DNA from: Rhodanobacter sp. 67-28
GTDB taxonomy: Bacteria; Pseudomonadota; Gammaproteobacteria; Xanthomonadales; Rhodanobacteraceae
Assembly: GCA_001898415.1 (NCBI GenBank)
Contig: MKTU01000077.1
Location: 1-32,896 of the forward strand
Direction of reading: 5' to 3'
Length of the DNA stretch: 32,896 nucleotides
This document shows positions 24,478 through 32,896 of this stretch, one piece after another. The notes beneath the pieces were generated by a model, which made no database searches, was not told the DNA's origin, and saw only the letters and a program-made list of their open reading frames with translations. Numbering within the stretch: position 1 is the stretch's first letter; every line of letters begins with the position of its first letter. The position numbers and the translations under genes were made by a program.

Positions 24478-25872
24478 TTACTTCTTGTTGATGTTGTTCA
24501 ACGCGTCGAACTGCTGCTGCAGGTAGCTGCTGGTGCTGTTGAGCTTGCTCATCAGCGTGTCCAGCGCGGTGAACTGCGCCTGGTAGCGCGCGGTGAGGTC
24601 GGCCATGCGGCTGTCCAGCGTGGCTTGCTGGTCCTTCAACGCGCTCAGCTGCTGGCTGATGCTGCTGGTGCGGCCGGCCAGCGTGCCGTTCGGTCCGACC
24701 CACTGGTCGAGCTGGCCGTTCAACTGTGCGGCCAGGCCGGTATCGCCGCCGAACAGCTGGCTGGCGAGCTTGCCGCCGTCGCTCATCGCCTGGGTCAGCT
24801 TGCCGTTGTCCAGCTTCAGCGTGCCGTCCACCTGCAGCGAGATGCCCAGCGCGGCCAGCGAGGTGCCGTTGGCCACGCCGCCCACCAGCCGCGAGAGCGT
24901 GCTGTTGATGCCGTTGATGGTGGCGTCGCCGATCATGGCGCCGGCCGTGCCACTGGTGGCGTCGTACTTGGTGAGGTTCTGGTAGATCCCCACGAAACTG
25001 TTGTAGGTATTGACCAGGTTGCTCAGCGCGCTGCTGCCCTTGCTGGGGTCGTTGGCCACGGTCAGCGTGGTCTGGCCCGAAGCGACCAGGTTGAGGGTCA
25101 GGCCGTCGATGGCGCCGCTGACGCTGTTGCCGGCGCCGTGGCCGGCTACGCCGTCGATGCTGTACTGGGCATCCTGTGCGGCGGTGATGACGGTCAGCGC
25201 GTTGCCGCTGCCGGCGGCCGCGTCGTAGTCGAGTGCGGCCAGGCCGCCGTCGCCGCCGCTGCTGCTCACCACGAAACCGTTGGCCGCGCCGGTGCGGGTT
25301 CCGCTGAGCACCAGGTGCGCGCCGTCGGTGCCGGTGACGATGGTGGCGCTGATGCCGGGGTTGTCGCTGGCCTTGTTGATGGCGTCGCGAACCTGGGCCA
25401 GCGAGTTGTTGCTGTCGGTGAGATCCAGGCTCATCGACTGGCCATCCACCGCGAGGGTGAGCGTGCCGGTGCCCACCTTGGCGCTGCTGTCGGCGAACGC
25501 GCCGGAGGAGGCCTTGAGTGCGGTGGCCAGCTGGGTGACGTCGATCTTGTAGCTGCCGCTGACCGGGGAGCCGGAGGCCGTGGCACCGAGGACGTCGGTG
25601 TCGGCGGAGGTCACCGTGCGCGCGTTGAAGGCGCTGCCGTCGGTGATCGAGGCCATGGCCGATTGCAGCGCGGAGAGCGCGGCGCCGATCTGGCCCAGGC
25701 TGGACAATTGGGTGTTGGCCAGGGCGGCCTGGTTGGTGATCTGGTTCTGCTGCGGCGCCTTCTTGGCGGCCACCAGCTTGTCCACCAACGTGGCGACATC
25801 CAGGCCGGAACCCACGCCCATGGAGGTAAGCAAACCCGTGGTGGGTGTGGTTGAACCTACCGTGATAGCCAT
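24478..25872 (-). CDS. fliD: Filament cap protein FliD
   Basis: 464 aa. FliD forms the cap at the filament tip under which flagellin folds. The N-terminus is typical (GLLTSMGVGSGLDVATLVDK), including the coiled segment KKAPQQNQITNQAALANTQL. The central exposed domains are Ala/Gly/Thr/Ser-rich. The C-terminal helices (KDQQATLDSRMADLTARYQA, then FTALDTLMSKLNSTSSYLQQ) close the protein. It follows fliC after 65 bp containing a strong hairpin, and precedes fliS by 15 bp. Confidence 0.97.
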   Translation of the reverse strand: MAITVGSTTPTTGLLTSMGVGSGLDVATLVDKLVAAKKAPQQNQITNQAALANTQLSSLGQIGAALSALQSAMASITDGSAFNARTVTSADTDVLGATASGSPVSGSYKIDVTQLATALKASSGAFADSSAKVGTGTLTLAVDGQSMSLDLTDSNNSLAQVRDAINKASDNPGISATIVTGTDGAHLVLSGTRTGAANGFVVSSSGGDGGLAALDYDAAAGSGNALTVITAAQDAQYSIDGVAGHGAGNSVSGAIDGLTLNLVASGQTTLTVANDPSKGSSALSNLVNTYNSFVGIYQNLTKYDATSGTAGAMIGDATINGINSTLSRLVGGVANGTSLAALGISLQVDGTLKLDNGKLTQAMSDGGKLASQLFGGDTGLAAQLNGQLDQWVGPNGTLAGRTSSISQQLSALKDQQATLDSRMADLTARYQAQFTALDTLMSKLNSTSSYLQQQFDALNNINKK

Positions 25873-25897
25873 GGACGTCGATTCCTGTAATGAGGGA

Positions 25898-25924
25898 AAC
25901 GGCCGCGGGCTGTCCGCGGCCGTT
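25898..25924 (-). terminator. Hairpin after fliC
   Basis: A perfect 11-bp stem (AACGGCCGCGG with its complement) and a 5-nt loop begin 13 bp after the fliC stop. On the minus strand it is followed by TCCCTCATT, so the U-run is poor. It may be a partial terminator or a stabiliser of the fliC mRNA, which would lower fliD expression relative to flagellin. Confidence 0.7.
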
Positions 25925-25937
25925 CCGGGTCAAGCAG

Positions 25938-27374
25938 TTACTGCAGGAGCTTCAACACGCTCTGCGTGGTGGCGTTGGCCTGCGCCAGCACCGAGACGCC
26001 GGCCTGCTGCAGGATGTTGGCGCTGGACATGTTCGCGGTCTCCGCGGCGAAGTCGGCATCCTGGATCTGGCTGCGCGACGCGCTCAGGTTCTGCGAAATG
26101 GTCTGCAGGTTGGCGATGGTGGAGGTGAAGCGGTTCTGCACCGCGCCCAGGTCGCTGCGCATGGAGCTGATGGTGCCCAGCGCCGAGTCGATGCGGCTGA
26201 TGGTGTCGTTGGCACCGGCCACCGACTTCACGTTGGCACTGGCCAGGTCGCCGCCAACGGCGTTCGTGGCGCTGAACCCGAGGACGCCGGTACCCTTGGC
26301 GCCGCCGACCGTGAGCGCTTCCTGCGAGGCCAGGTGCAGCACACCCGTCGTCGCGTCGGCATAGGCCGAAACACCGGCGATGCCCTTGGCGTTGATCGCG
26401 GCGGCCAGCGAAGCGGCGTCGTTGAACGTACCTTCGATGCTCACCGCCGAACCCGAACCGGCCTGCAGCGTGAATTCGTTGGCAGCCAGGGTCAGCGGGG
26501 TCGCGTCGCCGACGGCCACGGCGTCGGTACCTGCGGTGGGAGCCGCAAAGGTGGCACCGCTGGCGCCAGTGACGGTCATCGGATCGGCGCCGGCGGTCTT
26601 GGCCGTCAACTTGAACCCGTTCGCGCCGTCGGCGGCGACCGTGTACTTGTTGCTGCCACCGTCCAGAGCGGCCTGGATCGCGCTCAGCGTGGTGGTCTGG
26701 TCGGTGCTTGCGGTGACACTGACCGAATCGGAACCGATCGTGAAGGCGATCGTGCCCGTGGTCCAGTCGGCAACACCCGAGGCACTGACCGATCCGGCAG
26801 TGGCAGCGGCAGCCGCCGTCGCGACGAACACGCCCGTGGCGCTCGCGGCCGAGGCGATCTTGCCCACCTGCGACGCACCCGCGCCCTGGCTCAGGTTGAC
26901 CGAAATGGTCTCGCCGACGTTGGCACCGATCTGGAACGCGGCCGAACCGAAGCTGCCGTCCAGCACGTGGCGGCCGTTGAAGGTGGTCTGCTGCGAGATA
27001 CGGGTGATCTCGGCCAGGCGCTGCTGCACTTCGGCGTCGAGCGCGGCGCGGTCGGAGTCGGAGTTGGTGGCGTTGGCGGACTGCACGGCCAGCGTGCGGA
27101 TGCGCTGCATGTTGTTGGTCACCTCGTTCAGCGCCGACTCGGTGGTCTGCGCCAGCGAGATGCCGTCGTTGGCATTGCTGACGGCCTGGTTCAGGCCGTT
27201 GATCTGGGTGGTGAAGCGGGTCGAGATGGCGAGGCCGGCGGCATCGTCCTTCGCGCTGTTGATGCGCATGCCCGAGGACAGGCGCTCGATCGCGGTGGCG
27301 AGTTTGCTCTGCGAGGCAGCCAGATTTTTCTGGGCATTCAGCGAGCTGATGTTGGTGTTGACGCTCATGACCAT
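25938..27374 (-). CDS. fliC: Flagellin FliC
   Basis: 478 aa. The main filament subunit. The D0/D1 N-terminus is typical (SVNTNISSLNAQKNLAASQS; IERLSSGMRINSAKDDAAGL), and so is the C-terminus (AETANMSSANILQQAGVSVL then ATTQSVLKLLQ). The variable central part, about 165-390, holds two flagellin_IN-like modules rich in Ala, Gly and Thr. The start at 27374 has GGAG 7 nt upstream; a second ATG two codons later (27368) is the usual family start but has poorer spacing. It is preceded by a sigma-28-like promoter. It is the only flagellin gene in the window. Confidence 0.98.
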   Translation of the reverse strand: MVMSVNTNISSLNAQKNLAASQSKLATAIERLSSGMRINSAKDDAAGLAISTRFTTQINGLNQAVSNANDGISLAQTTESALNEVTNNMQRIRTLAVQSANATNSDSDRAALDAEVQQRLAEITRISQQTTFNGRHVLDGSFGSAAFQIGANVGETISVNLSQGAGASQVGKIASAASATGVFVATAAAAATAGSVSASGVADWTTGTIAFTIGSDSVSVTASTDQTTTLSAIQAALDGGSNKYTVAADGANGFKLTAKTAGADPMTVTGASGATFAAPTAGTDAVAVGDATPLTLAANEFTLQAGSGSAVSIEGTFNDAASLAAAINAKGIAGVSAYADATTGVLHLASQEALTVGGAKGTGVLGFSATNAVGGDLASANVKSVAGANDTISRIDSALGTISSMRSDLGAVQNRFTSTIANLQTISQNLSASRSQIQDADFAAETANMSSANILQQAGVSVLAQANATTQSVLKLLQ

Positions 27375-27466
27375 GGGAATTCTCCGAATCGAGTTGGTAT
27401 GCCGACAGTGGCCGGCTCAGACAATCCGGCGGGGATTCACCATTGAATGCATCCGCCTTGTGTACT

Positions 27467-27493
27467 GTTTCGACTCGCCATACCAAAACTTGA
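27467..27493 (-). promoter_or_regulatory. Sigma-28 (FliA) promoter of fliC
   Basis: Minus strand has TCAAGTTT, an 11-bp spacer, then GTCGAAAC, against the consensus TAAAGTTT-N11-GCCGATAA. The -35 is 7/8 and the -10 is 5/8. The site lies between the flgL stop and fliC, leaving a leader of about 85 nt. Confidence 0.75.
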
Positions 27494-27499
27494 GCCTTG

Positions 27500-28702
27500 T
27501 CAACGCAAATAATCGAAAAGTTTTGAACCCTGGATCTTGGTGAACGTCTGCTGCGCGGCCTGCAGCGCCGTGGTCTGCGCACCGAGCTGGCTGATCGCGT
27601 CGTAGTAGTTCAGATCCTGCACGTCCGACAGCGACGTCTTGTACTGCAGGGTGAGGTCGTCGTTGAGCGCGCCCTGCTGATCCAGCGCGTTCATGCGCGC
27701 GCCGACCAGGCCGCGCGTGCGCGTGATGGAGTCCAGCGCCTGGTCGAGATTGGCGAACTCGGTATTGAGCGCGTTCTGCATGTGCGCGTCGCCGCCGTTG
27801 GGCGTGCGCAGCGTCTTGATGATGTTGTCCAGCGTGGTGAATACGTCCTGCTTGCCGGAGGCACCGATGGCGAAGCTGTCGCCGACCGCGGGCGCACCGC
27901 TGAACGCGACCTGCGCGCCGCGGAAGGTGACGCTGCCGCCCTTGGCCGGATCGTAGCTGCCGCTGTCGAGCACGGCGCCGCCGGCATCGCGCACTTCGTA
28001 CGCGTCGGCCGCGGTGAACACGATGCTGTACGCGCCACCGTCCCATGCCGACGGACTGGCCGACGGATCGCTGACGCTGCTGGCGCCGGCCACCATCGAG
28101 CCGGTGTTGGTCGCCGCGGCGCTCACCGCGAAGGTGCCGTTGCCGGTGGGGATGTCCATGAACACCGCACTGCCCGCATCGCCGGTGGCGACCTGCAGGC
28201 CGGGACCGGCGGCGACCATGCGCTGGCCGGCGTCGCCCAGGTAGCTGACCGAATCGCCGGAGACGAACGGCTGCGTGCCGGTCCGATTGCCGGCAAAGAT
28301 GTATTCGCCCTGGCCGTCGGTGCTGTTGGCCTGGCCCAGCATCTGCGCGCGCAGCTGCGACAGCTCGGCGGCGATGTCGCCGCGGCTGCCGTCGGTCTGG
28401 CTGCCGTTGGCCGCCTGCAGCAGCAAGGTGCGCACGCGCTGCAGCACGTTGCCGGTGTTGGACAGGGTCTGGTCTTCCAGGCCCAGCCGCGCGTTGGCCG
28501 AGGTGATGTTGCGCTGGTACTGCGCCGAGTCGGCGATCAGGTGCGACATGTCCAACGCGCGCGCCGCGCCGACCGGATCGTCGGACGGCTGGTTGATCCG
28601 CTTGCCGGTGCTGAGCTGCGTGTTGAGATCGGACAGGTCGCTCTGCCGGCTCATCATGCTGCCGACGGACTGCTGCTGGATCCAGCTGGTGGAGACGCGC
28701 AT
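27500..28702 (-). CDS. flgL: Hook-filament junction protein FlgL (HAP3)
   Basis: 400 aa. FlgL joins the hook-side FlgK to the filament. The flagellin-like N-terminus is seen (MRVSTSWIQQQSVGSMMSRQ; DLNTQLSTGKRINQPSDDPV), as is the helical C-terminus (QTTALQAAQQTFTKIQ). The middle exposed part has a module GAPAVGDSFAIGAS similar to one in FlgK. The ATG lies 2 bp after the flgK stop, so the two are co-translated. The frame is open far upstream but only as a shadow of flgK. Confidence 0.97.
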   Translation of the reverse strand: MRVSTSWIQQQSVGSMMSRQSDLSDLNTQLSTGKRINQPSDDPVGAARALDMSHLIADSAQYQRNITSANARLGLEDQTLSNTGNVLQRVRTLLLQAANGSQTDGSRGDIAAELSQLRAQMLGQANSTDGQGEYIFAGNRTGTQPFVSGDSVSYLGDAGQRMVAAGPGLQVATGDAGSAVFMDIPTGNGTFAVSAAATNTGSMVAGASSVSDPSASPSAWDGGAYSIVFTAADAYEVRDAGGAVLDSGSYDPAKGGSVTFRGAQVAFSGAPAVGDSFAIGASGKQDVFTTLDNIIKTLRTPNGGDAHMQNALNTEFANLDQALDSITRTRGLVGARMNALDQQGALNDDLTLQYKTSLSDVQDLNYYDAISQLGAQTTALQAAQQTFTKIQGSKLFDYLR

Positions 28703-28704
28703 GG

Positions 28705-30579
28705 TTAACTCCGCACCGCGCCGAGCAGCGCGTTGAAAATGCTGTTGGCCGTGCTGATGACCTGGGCCGAGGCCTGGTACGCCTGCTGGTAACGCACCAG
28801 GTTGGCGGCCTCTTCGTCCAGGTTCACGCCGGAGACGCTCTGCTGCGCGCCCATCGCCTGGTTGTAGACCGCGGTCTGTGTGGTCAGCTCGTCCTTGGCC
28901 AGCGCGCCGGCGCTGCCGACCTGACCGACCAGCTGGCTGTAGGCGCGACCGGTGCTGGTGACGCCGCCGTCGAGCACGCCGAGATTGGCGACCTTGCCCA
29001 GCATCAGCGCGTTGGCGTTGTCGCCCTGCGCGTTGCTGTTGGCCTTGAGGCTGAAGCTGTCGCCGGCCTGCGGCGCGCCATCGAGCTGCATGCTCCAGCC
29101 GTTGTGCACGATCGGCTGGCCGGCGGTGAAGGTCTGCGCCGGGCCGCCGTCGATGCTGTAGCTGGTGGCCGAGCTGAACACGATCGAGGAGGCGTTGAAC
29201 AGCGCCGGGTCGCTGCCGTCGGCGATGCTGGCGCGTGCCGTGGCGGAGCCGGTGTTGCCGGCGCCGGCGGCGACCACGAACGGCGCGGCGGCGGCGATCC
29301 GGTCGGGCTGATCGACGGTCACGGCGAAGCTGGCCGCGGCATCGCGGCTGGGCTGCATGCGGAAGCTGTCGCCCGCGCTGGCGCCGCCACCGACCACCAG
29401 GCTGAGGCCCGCGGCGGTGAACGGGTCCGCACTGGTGCCGCTGCCGCCGAGCGCCACGGCATTGCCGCTGATATCGCGCATGCTCCAGGCGGTGCCGTCG
29501 AAACTCAGCACGTATTCCTTGGCGGGCAGGGCCCCGATGTCGGTGATGCTGGCGGCGACCGTGCCGCTGCCGGTGTTGGTCGAGGCGCCCTGCACCGTCG
29601 GCCCGGCGGCGGCGAAGAACTGGCCGCCGACGTCGCCGTGCAGATCCACGCCCTGCGCATGCTGCGCGTTGAACGCGCTGGCCATCGCCTGCGCCGCGCG
29701 GCCGAGCTGGATCTGCGCCGGGTCCAGCACATTGCTGCGGAAATCCAGCAGCGCGCCCAGCGCACCGCCGCCGATGCGCCCGCTGATCACGTTGCCGCTG
29801 CCGGCGCCCACCACTTCCACGCGGGTGGCGTCGTAGACGTTGGCGGCCGTACCCAGCGCATGCGCCTCGGTGCCGGTGACCAGCGCCTGGCCGTTGCCGG
29901 CGAACACGCTGATGGTGTTGTCGTTCTGCGGCACCACGCTGATGCCCACCTCGCCGGCCAGCTTCTTGACCAACGCATCGCGCTGGTCGAGCAGGTCGGC
30001 CGGCGGCATGCCTTCGGTGGAGGAGAACGAGCGGATCTTCTCGTTGAGCTTGGCGATCGACTGCGTGTCGACGTTGATCGCGTCCACGGTGTCGCGGATC
30101 TGCTGCTGGATCTGCCCGGAGAGCTGGCTGAACTGGCCGGACAGCGCGCGGAAGGTGGTCGCCAGCCCACCGGCGCGGGCCAGCAGCACCTGGCGCGAGG
30201 CGGCGTCGGAGGGCGCGTTGGCCATGTCCTGCACCGCGCCGTAGAAGCTGTCCAGCGAGGTCTGCAGGTTGCTGCTGCCGGCCAGCTGGTTGTTGAGCTG
30301 GCTGGTGAGGCTGGCCATGGTGCTGGCCCGCCCCTGGCCCGAACTGGCCGACCACAGCGAGCTGTTGAGGAACTCGCTGTACGCACGCTGCACCGCCACC
30401 GTGTTGACGCCGGTGCCGATGTAATACCCCGCCTGCCCCTCGGGCAGCCGCGCACCGAACGACACCACCTGGCGGCTGTAGCCGTCGGTGTTCACGTTCG
30501 CCACGTTGTGGCTGACCGTGCTGAGCCCGATCTGCGAAGCAAGCAGCCCGGACACGCCGGTCGAAAGCATGTCAGCCAT
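28705..30579 (-). CDS. flgK: Hook-filament junction protein FlgK (HAP1)
   Basis: 624 aa from MADMLSTGVSGLLASQIGLS, with GAGG about 10 nt upstream. FlgK sits between hook and filament. The rod/hook-type N-terminus has LSTVSHNVANVNTDGYSRQV; the C-terminus has VNLDEEAANLVRYQQAYQAS, both diagnostic. The central exposed part is Ala/Gly/Ser-rich and carries two GDSF modules (GGGASAGDSFRMQ and GAPQAGDSFSLKA). An upstream in-frame ATG at 30654 is unlikely, since its extra 25 residues run through the promoter region and are Arg/Pro-rich. Confidence 0.97.
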   Translation of the reverse strand: MADMLSTGVSGLLASQIGLSTVSHNVANVNTDGYSRQVVSFGARLPEGQAGYYIGTGVNTVAVQRAYSEFLNSSLWSASSGQGRASTMASLTSQLNNQLAGSSNLQTSLDSFYGAVQDMANAPSDAASRQVLLARAGGLATTFRALSGQFSQLSGQIQQQIRDTVDAINVDTQSIAKLNEKIRSFSSTEGMPPADLLDQRDALVKKLAGEVGISVVPQNDNTISVFAGNGQALVTGTEAHALGTAANVYDATRVEVVGAGSGNVISGRIGGGALGALLDFRSNVLDPAQIQLGRAAQAMASAFNAQHAQGVDLHGDVGGQFFAAAGPTVQGASTNTGSGTVAASITDIGALPAKEYVLSFDGTAWSMRDISGNAVALGGSGTSADPFTAAGLSLVVGGGASAGDSFRMQPSRDAAASFAVTVDQPDRIAAAAPFVVAAGAGNTGSATARASIADGSDPALFNASSIVFSSATSYSIDGGPAQTFTAGQPIVHNGWSMQLDGAPQAGDSFSLKANSNAQGDNANALMLGKVANLGVLDGGVTSTGRAYSQLVGQVGSAGALAKDELTTQTAVYNQAMGAQQSVSGVNLDEEAANLVRYQQAYQASAQVISTANSIFNALLGAVRS

Positions 30580-30635
30580 GGTGGGAAATCCTCGACAACG
30601 GGGGCACCGCCGGAATCGCGCGGTACGTAGTGACG

Positions 30636-30662
30636 GTAACGGCGGCCGGCTCAATCTCTTGA
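30636..30662 (-). promoter_or_regulatory. Sigma-28-like promoter of flgKL
   Basis: Minus strand has TCAAGAGA, an 11-bp spacer, then GCCGTTAC. The -10 is 6/8 to GCCGATAA; the -35 is weaker (4/8). Spacing is the same as in the fliC promoter and both share TCAAG. It is 57 bp upstream of the flgK start. Confidence 0.55.
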
Positions 30663-30699
30663 ATCAACGCGGGAACCAGCCGCGGCGAGGGGTGCGCGT

Positions 30700-31755
30700 T
30701 CATTCGGCGCCGCCATCTGCACGCAGGCTCGCCAACGCCTCGCGCATCTGCGCGCTGTTGGCGATCGCGGTGATCTTGGCCACGTAGGCCGGGTCGGTGG
30801 CATAGCCGCCGTGCACCAGCCCGCGGGCGAACGCGGCGATGTTCTCGCCCTGGCCCAGCGCCTGTTCGTAGCGCGGGCTGTTGGCGATCAGCTGCGCGTA
30901 GTCGTCGAAAGAAGCTGCCGGCGAATCGTAGGCGCGGAATGCATCGCGCTTGCGCACCGCCACGCCGTTCTCGTATTCCAGCGTGGGCACGCTGACCTTG
31001 TCGCCATCCCAGCTGCTGCCGGCCTTGATGCCGAACAGGTTGAAACTGCTGCTGCCATCGCCGCCCCTGGGCAGGTGCTTGCCCCAGCCCGTTTCAAGAG
31101 CGGCCTGCGCCAGCAGCGCGCGCACCGACACGCCCAGTTTCTTCGCCGCTTCCGCGGCATGCGGCGCCAGGGCGCGCACGAAATTCACCGGGTCGCCGCC
31201 GGGCAGCAACCTGGCCGCGGTGTCGGCCACGTCCATCGCGCCACGGCCCATGCGGTCGAGCACGCGTTGCCACGGCGAGCTGTCGTCGGCAGTCGACGGC
31301 ATGCCGAGTGCGCTCGTCGCATCGTCGCCAGCGGCGGGGTCGGCACCCAGTTGCAGGAGTGCGCGCACATGGGCATTGCGCACGTCGGCGACCGGCACCG
31401 CGAAAGCCTGATCAGGGACAGCAGCCGGCGCTTCCTTGCCACCGAGCTGGCGCACCAGCATCTTCGCGATGCCCAAGCCGTTCCTGCCGTTGGCCAGGCT
31501 CAGCGAGAGCTGCTGGTCGAACAGCTGGCGGTAGGAATCGACCTGCTCGCTACCGGCCAGATCGCTGCCCATGCCGGCGTTCGCCTCGCGCATGGACTTG
31601 AGCATCATCTGGGTGAAGATCGCCTCGAACTGTTTCGCCACCGCCGGCAACGCGCTCTCGCCGCCATCGCTGCGCGCCTGCGCGCGCAGCTGCTGGAACC
31701 CGGACAGTTCGGTCCAGGTATCCAGTGCGGGCGAGGCGGGATTCAGCGGGGTCAT
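30700..31755 (-). CDS. flgJ: Rod cap and peptidoglycan hydrolase FlgJ
   Basis: 351 aa. FlgJ caps the growing rod and opens the cell wall for it. Two domains: an N-terminal rod-binding part (KQFEAIFTQMMLKSMREANA; DSYRQLFDQQLSLSLANG) and a C-terminal glucosaminidase/muramidase domain from about residue 190, with the catalytic Glu in AALETGWGKH (Glu221) and NLFGIKAG. The linker is Ala/Asp-rich. It starts 17 bp after flgI with GAAGGTGA upstream. It is of the bifunctional gammaproteobacterial form. Confidence 0.97.
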   Translation of the reverse strand: MTPLNPASPALDTWTELSGFQQLRAQARSDGGESALPAVAKQFEAIFTQMMLKSMREANAGMGSDLAGSEQVDSYRQLFDQQLSLSLANGRNGLGIAKMLVRQLGGKEAPAAVPDQAFAVPVADVRNAHVRALLQLGADPAAGDDATSALGMPSTADDSSPWQRVLDRMGRGAMDVADTAARLLPGGDPVNFVRALAPHAAEAAKKLGVSVRALLAQAALETGWGKHLPRGGDGSSSFNLFGIKAGSSWDGDKVSVPTLEYENGVAVRKRDAFRAYDSPAASFDDYAQLIANSPRYEQALGQGENIAAFARGLVHGGYATDPAYVAKITAIANSAQMREALASLRADGGAE

Positions 31756-31772
31756 GGCGTCGTCACCTTCGC

Positions 31773-32876
31773 TCAGATCACGACCAGGTCGGCATGCAGC
31801 GCGCCGGCCTGCTTCAGTGCCTGCAGGATCGAGATCAGGTCGCTGGGGGTGGCGCCCACCTGGTTCACCGCGCGCACGATCGCATCCAGGCTCACGCCCG
31901 GGCCGAACTTGAACATGTGCGCGCCTTCTTCGCTGACCTGTACGCTGCTGGATGGCACGATCGCCGTCTGGCCCTGGCTGAACGGTGCCGGCTGGCTGAC
32001 CTGCGGCTGCTCGCCGATGGTCACCTGGATCGCGCCGTGCGCCACCGCGGCTGCGGTGACGCGCACGTCCGAACCGATCACCACGGTGCCGGTGCGCGAG
32101 TTGACGATGATCCGCGCCGGCGCATCGCCCGGCTGCACGTCGAGATTCTGGATCGCGCCCAGCCAGGCCACCTTCTGCGCCGGGTCCTGCGGGCCGCGCA
32201 CCGAGACGGTGCCGCCGTCCACCGGCTGCGCGGTGCCGGCGCCATACGCGTGGTTGATCGCGGTGGCGATGCGCGTGGCGGTGGTGAAATCCGCCGTGTT
32301 GAGGTTGAGCATCAGGTCGCCGCCGCCGGCGAACGAGGAGGCCACCACGCGTTCCACCGAGGCGCCGTTGGGGATGCGTCCGCTGGCGGAAATGTTCACC
32401 TGCACGCTGGAGCCGCTCTTGCCCTGCGCGCTGATGCCGCCGACCACCACGCTGCCCTGCGCCACCGCGTAGACGTTGCCGTCGGCGCCGCGCAACGGCG
32501 CCATCAGCAGCTGGCCGCCGCGGATGCTCTTGGCGTTGCCGATCGAGGCGACGGTGACGTCGATGGTCTGGCCCGGCTTGGCGAACGGCGGCAGGTCGGC
32601 CGTCACCATCACCGCCGCGGCGTTCTTCAGCTGCGGCCGCGCATTGGCCGGCACGGTGATGCCGAACTGCTGCAGCATGTTCTCCAGGCTCTGCGTGGTG
32701 AACGGCGCCTGCGTGGTCTGGTCGCCCGAGCCGTCCAGGCCCACGACCAGGCCGTAGCCGATCAGCTGGTTGCTGCGCACGCCGGCGACCTGCACCAGGT
32801 CGCGGATCTTGTCGGCGTGGACGGGGGCGACCAGTCCCAGCAAGAGCACCAGAGCGATCACCAACGAGCTCTTCAC
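31773..32876 (-). CDS. flgI: Flagellar P-ring protein FlgI
   Basis: 367 aa with a GTG start. FlgI forms the periplasmic P ring around the rod. A clear Sec signal peptide ([20 protein letters not shown], cut after residue 21) is followed by [20 protein letters not shown] and [13 protein letters not shown], highly typical. Later markers include [20 protein letters not shown] and the C-terminal [20 protein letters not shown]. The frame stays open to the right edge, so a start just outside the window cannot be excluded, but the signal peptide fits the GTG. No ideal ribosome site is seen (AAGG abuts the GTG). Confidence 0.95.
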   Translation of the reverse strand: MKSSLVIALVLLLGLVAPVHADKIRDLVQVAGVRSNQLIGYGLVVGLDGSGDQTTQAPFTTQSLENMLQQFGITVPANARPQLKNAAAVMVTADLPPFAKPGQTIDVTVASIGNAKSIRGGQLLMAPLRGADGNVYAVAQGSVVVGGISAQGKSGSSVQVNISASGRIPNGASVERVVASSFAGGGDLMLNLNTADFTTATRIATAINHAYGAGTAQPVDGGTVSVRGPQDPAQKVAWLGAIQNLDVQPGDAPARIIVNSRTGTVVIGSDVRVTAAAVAHGAIQVTIGEQPQVSQPAPFSQGQTAIVPSSSVQVSEEGAHMFKFGPGVSLDAIVRAVNQVGATPSDLISILQALKQAGALHADLVVI

Positions 32877-32896
32877 CTTTTGCGTGGCGACACCGG
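32873..32896 (-). CDS. Possible 3' end of flgH
   Basis: The last seven codons of an open frame (PVSPRKR then TGA) overlap the flgI GTG as GTGA. flgH normally precedes flgI, and such an overlap is common in this cluster. Too short to identify by sequence. Confidence 0.25.
   Translation of the reverse strand, partial: PVSPRKR

Noticed and set aside
28705..30355. Extension of the flgL frame far upstream (about 550 extra codons)
   Set aside because: The extension is the off-frame shadow of flgK; flgL has a clear start 2 bp after the flgK stop.

Overview
The window is one long stretch of a polar-type flagellar and chemotaxis cluster, with every real gene on the minus strand. Very high G+C, FleQ-type control (sigma-54 activator), FlhF/FlhG, a CheY-CheZ-CheA tail and GTAG-headed intergenic repeats all suggest a gammaproteobacterium of the Xanthomonadales, most likely Rhodanobacteraceae or Xanthomonadaceae. 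This placement comes from gene content and order, not from a database search.

Layout in transcription order, from high to low coordinates. (1) 32.9-27.5 kb: P-ring flgI, rod and muramidase flgJ, hook-filament junction flgK and flgL. (2) 27.4-23.1 kb: flagellin fliC, cap fliD, chaperones fliS and fliT-like, and an atypical PilZ-like protein. (3) 22.7-21.3 kb: master regulator fleQ. (4) 21.1-14.2 kb: fliEFGHIJK (MS-ring, switch, export ATPase, hook-length control). (5) 13.8-4.0 kb: fliLMNOPQR-flhB-flhA-flhF (stator-associated protein, C-ring, export gate, polar placement GTPase). (6) 4.0-1 kb: flhG, fliA (sigma-28), cheY, cheZ and the 5' part of cheA, which runs off the left edge.

Regulation can be partly read from the sequence. 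There are -24/-12 (sigma-54) promoter matches before fleQ, fliE and fliL, and sigma-28-like sites before flgK and fliC. This fits a hierarchy in which FleQ and sigma-54 drive basal body and export genes, FliA is made, and filament genes follow. Many genes overlap by 1-11 bp, which indicates translational coupling.

The protein content is conventional and I found no new enzyme or defence system. The unusual material is between genes: a 759-bp composite inverted repeat splits fliP from fliQ; a 27-bp-arm nested palindrome lies between fliK and fliL; inverted GGGAATA heptamer arrays flank fliE and flhF; a REP-like unit lies before fliI; and repeat-like DNA appears to encode the N-terminus of FliO. 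The other points of interest are the PilZ-like protein without the usual c-di-GMP motifs and a possible sigma-54 promoter on fleQ itself.
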